Assembly (NCBI GenBank): GCA_038203615.1
Contig: JBBRDU010000129.1
Location: 1 to 7,057, forward strand
Reading direction: 5' to 3'
DNA: 7,057 bases
Source: JBBRDU01 sp038203615
GTDB lineage: Bacteria > Verrucomicrobiota > Verrucomicrobiia > Chthoniobacterales > UBA10450
Position numbers and translations under genes: made by a program. The notes beneath the pieces were generated by a model. The model saw only the letters and a program-made list of their open reading frames with translations. It was not told the DNA's origin and did no database searches. Below are positions 1-5,732 of the stretch, piece after piece (within the stretch, counting starts at the first letter, position 1; each line of letters opens with the position of its first letter).

Positions 1-275
1 GGCTCGATGAACTGGCGGTCCAGCATTATATTAAGCAGAGCAAGCCGACGTATCCCCAGTTCGAAGCGTGGGTAAAGCAAAACGCCAGCTCGTTCAACCC
101 GGAGGCCGTTGGAAAGCATAACGCCGCTGTCCGCGGCTATATCCACGATGACGACACCCGTCAGGGTATTCTGAAAGCGAACGGCCTGGCTGACGACGCT
201 TCCGCTCCAAAAGACGCGGTCAACCTAAACAATCTCGATGACTGGTATGGATTCCACCAGGCGGTCCTGAAATAG
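1..275 (+). CDS. 3' end of a small protein, possibly DUF5069-type
   Basis: Reading from base 3, an open frame of 90 codons ends at TAG 273-275; the start lies left of the window. The visible product is hydrophilic and soluble-looking, with no signal peptide or membrane segment in the visible part. It begins LDELAVQHYIKQ, has an aromatic/acidic stretch (PQFEAWVKQN), an RGYIHDDDTR segment, and ends NLNNLDDWYGFHQAVLK. The pattern of a helical region followed by 'HNAAVRGY..DD' and a final 'LNNLDDW' reminds me of the C-terminal half of DUF5069 proteins, a family of unknown function common in Verrucomicrobia and relatives; this is recollection and not a verified match. It does not look functionally tied to the oxygenase genes downstream, from which it is separated by 239 nt of repeat-bearing DNA. 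Confidence 0.75.
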   Translation, partial: LDELAVQHYIKQSKPTYPQFEAWVKQNASSFNPEAVGKHNAAVRGYIHDDDTRQGILKANGLADDASAPKDAVNLNNLDDWYGFHQAVLK

Positions 276-347
276 AATCGAAAGTCGGAGGTTCGGGGGC
301 GGCAGCAAACGTTCAACGCCGAGGGCGGACCAGCGGCCGACCGCGCC

Positions 348-431
348 CAGGTAGGAACGCACCTTCGGGGCGTCCTTGAATATTAATTCGAGCTACGCGA
401 TCCGGACGTCTCGGAGAGACGTTTCTACCTG
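348..431. repeat. 84-nt imperfect inverted repeat (paired REP-like hairpins)
   Basis: The outer arms 348-359 (CAGGTAGGAACG) and 420-431 (CGTTTCTACCTG) are complementary over 12 positions with one G.T wobble. Inner arms 366-375 (CGGGGCGTCC) and 404-413 (GGACGTCTCG) pair over 10 positions with two G.T wobbles. Each half can also fold on its own: 406-412/416-422 is a perfect 7-bp stem with a GGA loop, and 357-372 is a bulged stem around a TTCG loop. The centre (376-400) is AT-richer. The geometry, two facing palindromes in a spacer, is that of REP doublets (BIMEs). It might also slow or end transcription of the upstream gene, since the right-hand stem is followed by TTTCT, but this is a weak terminator candidate. 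Confidence 0.7.
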
Positions 432-487
432 AAGAAGAGAAAGCCGTTTGTGTCCGTGGTGCGAGGCGTTCCTGATTCGTGTTTCTT

Positions 488-516
488 AATCTGTGAAATC
501 CGCGTAATCTGCGGAT
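488..516. repeat. Short AATCTG repeat ending at the oxygenase start
   Basis: Two related half-units, AATCTGTGAAATCCGCGT at 488-505 and AATCTGCGGAT at 506-516, share the AATCTG core with an 18-nt period. I recall very similar sequence as a dispersed intergenic repeat in Verrucomicrobia and other environmental genomes, which cannot be tested here. The second half-unit contains the proposed ATG (515-517) of the Rieske gene, so the annotated start may be repeat sequence and not a selected initiation site. The rest of the spacer (276-347 and 432-487) shows no gene or clear promoter. Confidence 0.4.
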
Positions 517-1651
517 GAGGATGCAGGCACGAGTGATTCCAGCGTTTCGGAAAACGGCGGACACATTGGCGGCCGGGGCGAAAACGCTCGAACAAAAGTA
601 TCTGGTTTCACCGGATATTTTTGCCGCGGAACAGGCGACGATTTTTTCCAGCCAATGGGTGTGCGTCGGACATCAGAGCCGGCTTGCTCAAGCGGGAGAT
701 TTTTTCACCGTGGAAGTGGCTGGAGAAAGTCTCATCCTGGTGCGCGATCAGGGAGAGACAGTCCGCGCGTTTTACAATGTCTGCCGGCATCGTGGGACGC
801 GGCTTTGCCCAGAGAGCTGGGGACATGCGGCGGCTCTGTCATGTCCTTATCACGCCTGGACGTATGGGCTCGACGGCCGATTGCTGGGCGCTCCGCACAT
901 GGAGAGCGTGCCCGGTTTTGACAAGGCTGAGCATTCTCTGCACGTCGTGCACCTGGCGCTCTGGGAGGGATTCATTTTCGTGAATCTGTCCGAGGCGCCC
1001 GTTTCCTTCGCAGAAGTGTTCGCCCCGTTGGCCGGAAAGTTCACCCACTGGAATCTGCCCATCCTGCGCTCGGTCCAACGCATCGAGTACGATGTACGTG
1101 CTAATTGGAAACTGATCTTCGAGAATTACTCGGAATGTTATCACTGTCCCGGCGTGCATCCGGCGCTGTCCAAGATCACTCCTTACGATTCGGCGGAAAA
1201 CGATTTATGCGAGGGGCCTTTTCTGGGCGGATTTATGCCGATCGTGAAAGGCAGGAGCCTCACGATGAGCGGTCATGCCTGCGCGCTGCCGGTGGGCGAT
1301 ATCAAGGACGAAGATCACGCGCGCGTCTTCTATTATTCTATCTTTCCGAACATGCTGCTCAGCCTGCATCCCGATTACGTCATGGTGCATCTGGTCTGGC
1401 CGCAGTCCCCGGAGCGGACGCTCATCCTCTGTGATTGGTTTTTTCATCCGGAAGCGGCCGGGGTCGGCGACCCCAGCTACAACCCCGACGACGCCGTCGA
1501 ATTTTGGGACATGACGAACAAACAGGACTGGCACGTGTGCGAGTTGAGCCAGCAGGGGATTGCTTCGCGCGCCTATCAGCCGGGCCCCTATTCGCCCCGG
1601 GAAACGATTCCGGCCGCGTGGGATCGGGAGTATTTGCGTCACCTGCGGTGA
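515..1651 (+). CDS. Rieske non-heme iron oxygenase, alpha subunit (GbcA/choline-monooxygenase-like)
   Basis: A 378-residue, apparently complete Rieske-type oxygenase. The N-terminal Rieske domain has the [2Fe-2S] ligands C90-R-H92 and C110-P-Y-H113. The C-terminal catalytic domain has the mononuclear iron ligands H210 and H215 (ENYSECYHCPGVH) and a third carboxylate, most likely D338 in NKQDWHVCE. The residue that normally bridges the two metal centres is E207 instead of the usual Asp; a bridging Glu is known in carnitine monooxygenase CntA and occurs in choline/glycine-betaine oxygenases, so a quaternary-ammonium or methyl-amine substrate is possible. Aromatic or tailoring substrates cannot be excluded. 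Such enzymes need an electron-supplying reductase; none is encoded in the window. The frame opens after TGA 494-496; ATG 515 has no clear Shine-Dalgarno sequence and sits in a repeat, so ATG 521 or a later start is possible; the conserved part begins near residue 25. Confidence 0.92.
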   Translation: MRMQARVIPAFRKTADTLAAGAKTLEQKYLVSPDIFAAEQATIFSSQWVCVGHQSRLAQAGDFFTVEVAGESLILVRDQGETVRAFYNVCRHRGTRLCPESWGHAAALSCPYHAWTYGLDGRLLGAPHMESVPGFDKAEHSLHVVHLALWEGFIFVNLSEAPVSFAEVFAPLAGKFTHWNLPILRSVQRIEYDVRANWKLIFENYSECYHCPGVHPALSKITPYDSAENDLCEGPFLGGFMPIVKGRSLTMSGHACALPVGDIKDEDHARVFYYSIFPNMLLSLHPDYVMVHLVWPQSPERTLILCDWFFHPEAAGVGDPSYNPDDAVEFWDMTNKQDWHVCELSQQGIASRAYQPGPYSPRETIPAAWDREYLRHLR

Positions 1652-1929
1652 CGTTCAAATGTCGGCGAAGCTTCGAACGTCTTCCCGCGCAAGCCGCTAA
1701 TGTCGAAGGCAGAAACGGGACAGGATTAGCCCGATTTTTCCGAGACCCTAAATCCAAAAAATCTCTCCGCGGTGAGTCCGTCCCTTGGCGGACCTGTGAA
1801 TCCTGTCTGTCACCAGTAGCAGCTTCCTCAGACTGGAACCCGGGGTGCAGATTGGTCGCTGGGGTCTTTGTGCGAGGCAGGTTCGCATCATTCTTTGACG
1901 CATGGGCGCGCTGCGTGGAGCGTTCGAAC
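1652..1929. other. 278-nt spacer with decayed repeat-like inverted segments
   Basis: No convincing gene is seen. A 7-bp inverted pair (GACGTTC 1650-1656, GAACGTC 1675-1681) lies directly on the Rieske stop codon but has no T-tract, so I do not call it a terminator. GACAGGATT (1719-1727) is matched in inverted orientation by AATCCTGTC (1799-1807), and GATTTTT (1733-1739) by AAAAATC (1757-1763). A further small stem pairs GTCCG 1776-1780 with CGGAC 1789-1793. The GACAGGATTA/AATCCTGTC wording resembles dispersed repeats known from related genomes. The frame of the next gene stays open through this spacer and into the oxygenase gene, but that translation (1435-1929) resembles no protein and has low-complexity, Arg-rich composition. 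Confidence 0.5.
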
Positions 1930-2715
1930 ATGGCGCCACTGACTTACGCGAATTATCTCGACCTCGAGAAGCTGCTCACGCTGCAGAAACCGCGCTCCAC
2001 GCCGGCCGAGCACGATGAAATGCTGTTCATTATCATCCATCAGACTTACGAGCTCTGGTTTAAGCAGCTGCTCCACGAGTTCGAACGGATCAACCGGGAT
2101 TTCGCCGCTGGGAAACTGTTCGACGCGATTCATTCGTTTAAACGGGCGCGCACCATCATGAAGACCCTGGTGGGGCAGATCGATATTCTTGAAACAATGA
2201 CGCCATCCTCCTTCTCCAGCTTTCGGGACCGGCTCGATACGGCCTCCGGATTTCAGTCCATTCAATTTCGCGAGCTGGAGTTTCTGCTGGGCTACAAACG
2301 AGCGTCGACCCTTTCCCATGTGAAGCCGGAGATGCCCGGATTCGAGCGGCTGCAGGGCCGGCTGAAAGAACGCACCGTGATCGATCATTTCTATGATTTC
2401 CTGGCCATGCGCGGGGCCCAGATTCCAGCGGAGCTGACCAATCGCGACCTAACCCAGCCAAACCAGCCTAACGAACAGATTCAGACGGAGATTCTACGGC
2501 TCTACCAGGAATCGCCGGAGACCTTGATTCTGCTGGAGTTGATGACCGATTTTGATGAGGGGCTGCAGGAGTGGCGTTATCGGCACATCAAACTGGTGGA
2601 GCGCACGATCGGGGCCAAGAAAGGCACGGGCGGATCGCCCGGTGTGCCGTTTCTGAAAGAGTCGCTTTTTAATCCCATCTTTCCAGATCTCTGGGCGATC
2701 AGGCATCAGATGTGA
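1930..2715 (+). CDS. kynA: Tryptophan 2,3-dioxygenase
   Basis: A 261-residue heme dioxygenase that opens the indole ring of L-tryptophan with O2 to give N-formylkynurenine, the first step of the kynurenine route. Family blocks are nearly textbook: HDEMLFIII-H37-QTYELWFKQLLHE, FSSF-R99-DRLDTA-S106-GFQS, WRYR-H219 and GTGGS (232-236). By comparison with Xanthomonas and human TDO, F33 and H37 line the distal pocket, R99 (with F95) binds the substrate carboxylate, T233 the amino group, and H219 is the proximal heme ligand, so the enzyme should be active. It is somewhat shorter than typical bacterial TDO (roughly 280-300 residues), trimmed at both ends. ATG 1930 is preceded by GGAG at 1917-1920 with a 9-nt gap, which supports this start. 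No formamidase or kynureninase gene lies next to it. Cytoplasmic; tetrameric in characterised homologues. Confidence 0.95.
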   Translation: MAPLTYANYLDLEKLLTLQKPRSTPAEHDEMLFIIIHQTYELWFKQLLHEFERINRDFAAGKLFDAIHSFKRARTIMKTLVGQIDILETMTPSSFSSFRDRLDTASGFQSIQFRELEFLLGYKRASTLSHVKPEMPGFERLQGRLKERTVIDHFYDFLAMRGAQIPAELTNRDLTQPNQPNEQIQTEILRLYQESPETLILLELMTDFDEGLQEWRYRHIKLVERTIGAKKGTGGSPGVPFLKESLFNPIFPDLWAIRHQM

Positions 2716-2724
2716 TGGGGAAGG

Positions 2725-2832
2725 ATGAGCGGCTGTGCCGCTTTGGTTTGGCAACGCCCTCGGAGCGGTCGTTTCACCACTGAGGGCGTGGCGGGCGCGA
2801 TGGTAGAAGGAGATCGCCTATCGCCCTCAAGC
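2725..2832. repeat. Hairpin-rich repeat, unit 1
   Basis: First copy of a two-copy repeat that fills the spacer after the dioxygenase gene. It contains a perfect 6-bp stem AGCGGC 2728-2733 / GCCGCT 2737-2742 with a 3-nt loop, then a longer inverted pair ACGCCCTC 2754-2761 / GAGGGCGT 2782-2789 (8 bp, 20-nt loop), then a weaker pairing in the GGGCGCGAT...CGCCC segment (2793-2827). Order and sequence match unit 2 starting at 2833. The first hairpin begins only about 10 nt after the dioxygenase stop codon, so it may act in mRNA 3'-end stability, but no T-tract follows it. Confidence 0.75.
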
Positions 2833-2968
2833 ATGAGCGGCGCTGCGCCGCTGTGCTTTTTGGCTACGTCCTCGGAGAGGCCGTTCCACCACTTGGGACG
2901 TGGCTGGCACAAGGTGGATCGGGCTCTCCGAGCGCGATGGGAAGCGGGCAGCGCCCATGGCGCTCAAA
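2833..2968. repeat. Hairpin-rich repeat, unit 2
   Basis: Second copy, starting with the same ATGAGCGGC as unit 1. Stem one is AGCGGCG 2836-2842 / CGCCGCT 2846-2852, one base pair longer than in unit 1. Stem two is ACGTCC 2866-2871 / GGACGT 2896-2901; relative to unit 1 the C-G pair at its fourth position has become T-A, a compensatory change. Stem three is GAGCGCGATGGG 2930-2941 / CCCATGGCGCTC 2954-2965, twelve positions with a single G-G mismatch and a 12-nt loop. About 22 nt (near 2908-2929) are extra compared with unit 1. The remaining bases to 3026 show no clear promoter. Confidence 0.75.
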
Positions 2969-3026
2969 TGACAGTCTTCCTGCGAGGGATTTCCTTATGG
3001 CCGAACTTTGGTAAGATGATCAGCGC

Positions 3027-4331
3027 ATGACGAACGGAATCTACGACGTGGCCATAATCGGGGGCGGGCCGGCCGGCAGCACCGCTGCCACTTTGCTGGC
3101 GCGGGCTGGTCGTCGCGTAGTCGTGCTCGAGCGCGAAAAATTTCCGCGGTTCCACATCGGCGAATCGCTTTTGCCCTTCAGCGTGAACGCCTTCGACCGC
3201 CTGGGCGTACGCGAAAAGCTGGACTGGGCTTTTATGCCCAAGCATGGCGGAGAAATCGCCTCTGCCTGCGGCTCCAAGGAGGTGAAATTTTATTTCAAGG
3301 ACGGCTTTCGCGCCCGGCGCGACCGTTCCTATCAGGTGACCCGTTCGGAGTTCGACCAGCTCTTGCTCGATCATTCCCGCGAAAATGGCGCCGAAGTCTA
3401 CGAACAGACGGCGGTCAAAAGCATCGCGATCGAGGCGGATCGTATCCGCCTTCAGATCGAGGCAGACGATGGGGCCAGTTCCGTCATCGAATCGCGCTAC
3501 CTGCTCGACTGCAGCGGCCGCCAGGCGATCGTCGGCAATTTTCTCAATCTGAAGAAATCGTACGATCATCTCCAAAAATTTTCGGTCTTTTCGCATTTCG
3601 ATGATGTCGAGCGTCCGGCAGGCATTGACGGCACGCTCATTCGGATGGTGCGTGCGCTCGATAGTTGGTTTTGGATGATTCCGCTCACACCGGCGCGGAC
3701 CAGCGTTGGCGTGGTCATGGACACCACCACCTTCCGGTCGATGAAACTGTCTCCCGAAGAGGCTTTGGACAGATGTATCGCGGAACAGCCGCTGCTGGTT
3801 GAAAGAATGAAGAAGGCCAGACGCGTGGCGCCGGTCTATTCAGCTGGCGATTATTCCTATCGCAACACGCAGCTTTACGGAGACCGCTGGCTCCTCGTGG
3901 GCGATGCCGCCGGATTCATCGACCCCGTCTTTAGCAGTGGAGTTTTTCTGGCCATCATGTCCGCGGAAAAAGCGGCGGATGCGCTCGAACAAGTCCTGCA
4001 AGACGAATCACGAAAGAGACGGCTCTTTAAAGATTACGCGCGTCGCGTCAATCGGGTGATGGACACTTATCTCACTTTCGTGAGTGCTTGGTACAGCGGC
4101 AAGGAGTTCATGGAAGTGTTTCTAAACCCGACCAACATGCTGCAAATCACGCCGGCCGTGAATGCGGTCCTGGCCGGAAATGAAGGGGCCAGCTTTGCCA
4201 TCAAATGGCGGATGTGGCTGTTCTACTTTTTCGTGCGGGTCCAACGTTTCCTGGCCCTTTCGCCCAGGCTTTCTCTCGTCCCAAAGAAGGTGGATGAACC
4301 TGTGCGGGAAACGGTTACGGCTACGTTCTAG
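3027..4331 (+). CDS. Flavin-dependent halogenase-like FAD monooxygenase
   Basis: A 434-residue flavoprotein. The N-terminal dinucleotide fold VAIIGGGPAGSTAA (G12-G-G-P-A-G17) and E35 bind the ADP part of FAD; GDAAGFIDP (292-300) is the second flavin motif. Halogenase signatures are W214-F-W-M-I-P219 (the WxWxIP motif that separates halogenases from ordinary flavin hydroxylases) and K72 in FMPKHGGE, aligning by position with the lysine of PltA/CndH-type halogenases that handles HOCl. FHIGESLLP (42-50) is also typical. Length is close to PltA-type enzymes and well short of free-tryptophan halogenases (about 500-540 residues), so a carrier-bound, phenolic or pyrrolic substrate is more likely than free Trp. 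Related enzymes annotated as geranylgeranyl-reductase-like or epoxidases remain an alternative. A flavin reductase would be needed and is not in the window. ATG 3027 is the first possible start after in-frame TAA 3012; its ribosome site is weak. Confidence 0.88.
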   Translation: MTNGIYDVAIIGGGPAGSTAATLLARAGRRVVVLEREKFPRFHIGESLLPFSVNAFDRLGVREKLDWAFMPKHGGEIASACGSKEVKFYFKDGFRARRDRSYQVTRSEFDQLLLDHSRENGAEVYEQTAVKSIAIEADRIRLQIEADDGASSVIESRYLLDCSGRQAIVGNFLNLKKSYDHLQKFSVFSHFDDVERPAGIDGTLIRMVRALDSWFWMIPLTPARTSVGVVMDTTTFRSMKLSPEEALDRCIAEQPLLVERMKKARRVAPVYSAGDYSYRNTQLYGDRWLLVGDAAGFIDPVFSSGVFLAIMSAEKAADALEQVLQDESRKRRLFKDYARRVNRVMDTYLTFVSAWYSGKEFMEVFLNPTNMLQITPAVNAVLAGNEGASFAIKWRMWLFYFFVRVQRFLALSPRLSLVPKKVDEPVRETVTATF

Positions 4332-4341
4332 ATTTTTTCCG

Positions 4342-4361
4342 CTGGCCCATGGGCTGGCCAG
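4342..4361. other. Short hairpin between halogenase and antiporter genes
   Basis: CTGGCC 4342-4347 pairs with GGCCAG 4356-4361 across an 8-nt loop, 10 nt after the halogenase stop codon. The T-run GATTTTTTCC lies before the stem on the + strand, so it does not form a normal intrinsic terminator in either direction. It may be a processing or stability stem inside a polycistronic message. Between it and the next start, AGACC (near 4366-4370) can pair with GGTCT (4382-4386), partly covering the presumed GAGG ribosome site. Confidence 0.35.
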
Positions 4362-4387
4362 AAGGTAGACCACGTCACCGAGGTCTC

Positions 4388-5695
4388 ATGAACAACATTC
4401 ACCTGGCCGTTCAGTTCTTTCTGCAGCTGGCCGTCATCCTTTTGTTTTGCCGGATGGTGGGAGCCATCGCCCTTCGCTGTGGCCAGCCCCAGGTGGTGGC
4501 GGAAATGGTGGCCGGTGTGCTGCTCGGACCGTCTCTTTTCGGCCTGCTCTGGCCCGAGGCGCAGCATTGGCTTTTTCCCTGGGATTCCACGCAAAAGATG
4601 CGCGATACGCAGAGCTATCTCTTTCCCGCGTCGCAGCTGGGCCTGGCTCTCTACATGTTTGTGGTGGGCATGGAGTTCCGGGTCGACGTCGTGCGGCGCC
4701 AGCTGAAAAGCGCGGTGGCGGTCTCCATCGCCGGGATGCTGACTCCTTTCCTCTTGGGGGCCGGATTGGCTTGGATCCTTTTTTACAGCACGGAGCTGTT
4801 TCCGAAAAAAACTTCGCTGGGCGAGGCCACACTTTTTCTGGGCGCGTCCATGTGTATCACGGCCTTTCCCATGCTCGCGCGCATCATTCATTTCAAAAAA
4901 TTGACCGGCACGGCCATGGGCACGGTGGCGCTGGGTGCGGGTGCGATCAACGACGCCACCGCCTGGTGTCTACTGGCCGTGGTGTTGGCCAGCTTTGAAA
5001 ATAATTGGACTCACGCGGTGTTGAACATCGGCGGCGGGATCGCCTATGTGACGTTGGTTCTGGCGGTGGTGCGTCCGCTGCTGGAGCGGGCCACGCCCTG
5101 GCTGGTGCAAGGTGAGACGCTGACCGAAGCCGGTCTGGTGGTGGGTCTGGCGCTCATGGCGCTGGGCGCGTGGTTCACCGATTTGATCGGTCTGCATGCG
5201 GTTTTCGGCGCGTTCGTGATGGGCGCGGCCATGCCGCGCGGGGCGGTCGTGCGCGACCTCATTGGACGGATTCAGCCCCTCACAGTGGCGCTGCTTCTGC
5301 CCCTTTTCTTCACTTACTCGGGACTCAATACCAAGATCGGGCTGCTCAACACGGGCTTTCTCTGGTTGATGTGCGCCGCGGTTCTCGCCGCCGCCATTCT
5401 GGGTAAAGGCGTCGCGTGCTGGTTCGCTGCGCGCGCCACGGGGATTTCCAATCGGGAAGCGCTCGGCATCGGGACATTGATGAATGCGCGCGGCCTCATG
5501 GAGCTGATCATCATCAATATCGGCCTGCAGCGCGGGGTCATCTCGGAAGGACTGTTCGCCACGCTCGTCATCATGGCCGTCGTTACGACCTTGATGGCTT
5601 CGCCCTTGTTTGAGCGACTCGTCGGCAGCGGCACACACGAGCCCCCGGCTGACCCGGACGCTCTGCTTCCGGTTGAACAGGAACTGGCGAGCTGA
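4388..5695 (+). CDS. CPA2-family cation:proton antiporter
   Basis: A 435-residue, very hydrophobic inner-membrane protein with about 12 predicted membrane helices, of the monovalent cation:proton antiporter-2 (KefB/CHX-like) family. Family marks: first helix about residues 6-29; QPQVVAEMVAGVLLGPSLFG (33-52); the ion-binding N188-D189 in the unwound helix region GAINDATAW; and NARGLMELIIINIG (366-379) with a conserved Arg (R368). It would exchange K+ or Na+ for H+. The C-terminus is a short acidic tail with no RCK/TrkA-N regulatory domain. I chose ATG 4388 (GAGG at 4380-4383, short gap) over in-frame ATG 4349, because the extra 13 residues (MGWPEGRPRHRGL) are charged and overlap a hairpin. It begins 56 nt after the first halogenase-like gene and ends 37 nt before the second, so it is probably co-transcribed; export or ion/pH balance for the pathway is an inference. 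Confidence 0.92.
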   Translation: MNNIHLAVQFFLQLAVILLFCRMVGAIALRCGQPQVVAEMVAGVLLGPSLFGLLWPEAQHWLFPWDSTQKMRDTQSYLFPASQLGLALYMFVVGMEFRVDVVRRQLKSAVAVSIAGMLTPFLLGAGLAWILFYSTELFPKKTSLGEATLFLGASMCITAFPMLARIIHFKKLTGTAMGTVALGAGAINDATAWCLLAVVLASFENNWTHAVLNIGGGIAYVTLVLAVVRPLLERATPWLVQGETLTEAGLVVGLALMALGAWFTDLIGLHAVFGAFVMGAAMPRGAVVRDLIGRIQPLTVALLLPLFFTYSGLNTKIGLLNTGFLWLMCAAVLAAAILGKGVACWFAARATGISNREALGIGTLMNARGLMELIIINIGLQRGVISEGLFATLVIMAVVTTLMASPLFERLVGSGTHEPPADPDALLPVEQELAS

Positions 5696-5732
5696 CATTG
5701 CCAGCGGGGCCGTCACCGCATATTCTCCCGGG

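Noticed and set aside
1650..1681. Terminator hairpin at the Rieske stop codon
   Set aside because: Only a 7-bp stem with an 18-nt loop and no T-tract; could be chance.
1435..1929. In-frame upstream extension of the TDO frame (165 codons)
   Set aside because: It overlaps the Rieske gene in another frame, is Arg/Ser-rich and non-family-like, and the TDO homology starts right after ATG 1930, which has a GGAG site.
1930..2715. PrnB-type (pyrrolnitrin) member of the TDO superfamily
   Set aside because: The canonical TDO blocks HDEMLF..HQ, FRxxLxxASGFQS, WRYRH and GTGGS are all present, which fits a true tryptophan 2,3-dioxygenase.
2725..2968. CRISPR-like array
   Set aside because: Only two imperfect, long, hairpin-bearing units without unique spacers of regular length.
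2725..3030. 101-codon open frame on the + strand in the spacer
   Set aside because: It is composed of the duplicated hairpin repeat, with no ribosome site or family resemblance.
2964..3596. 210-codon open frame on the - strand
   Set aside because: Antisense to the FAD-binding domain of the 3027 gene and starts from repeat sequence; composition typical of a shadow frame.
4330..4361. Intrinsic terminator between the halogenase-like and antiporter genes
   Set aside because: The T-run precedes the stem on the + strand, and no T-run follows it in either direction.
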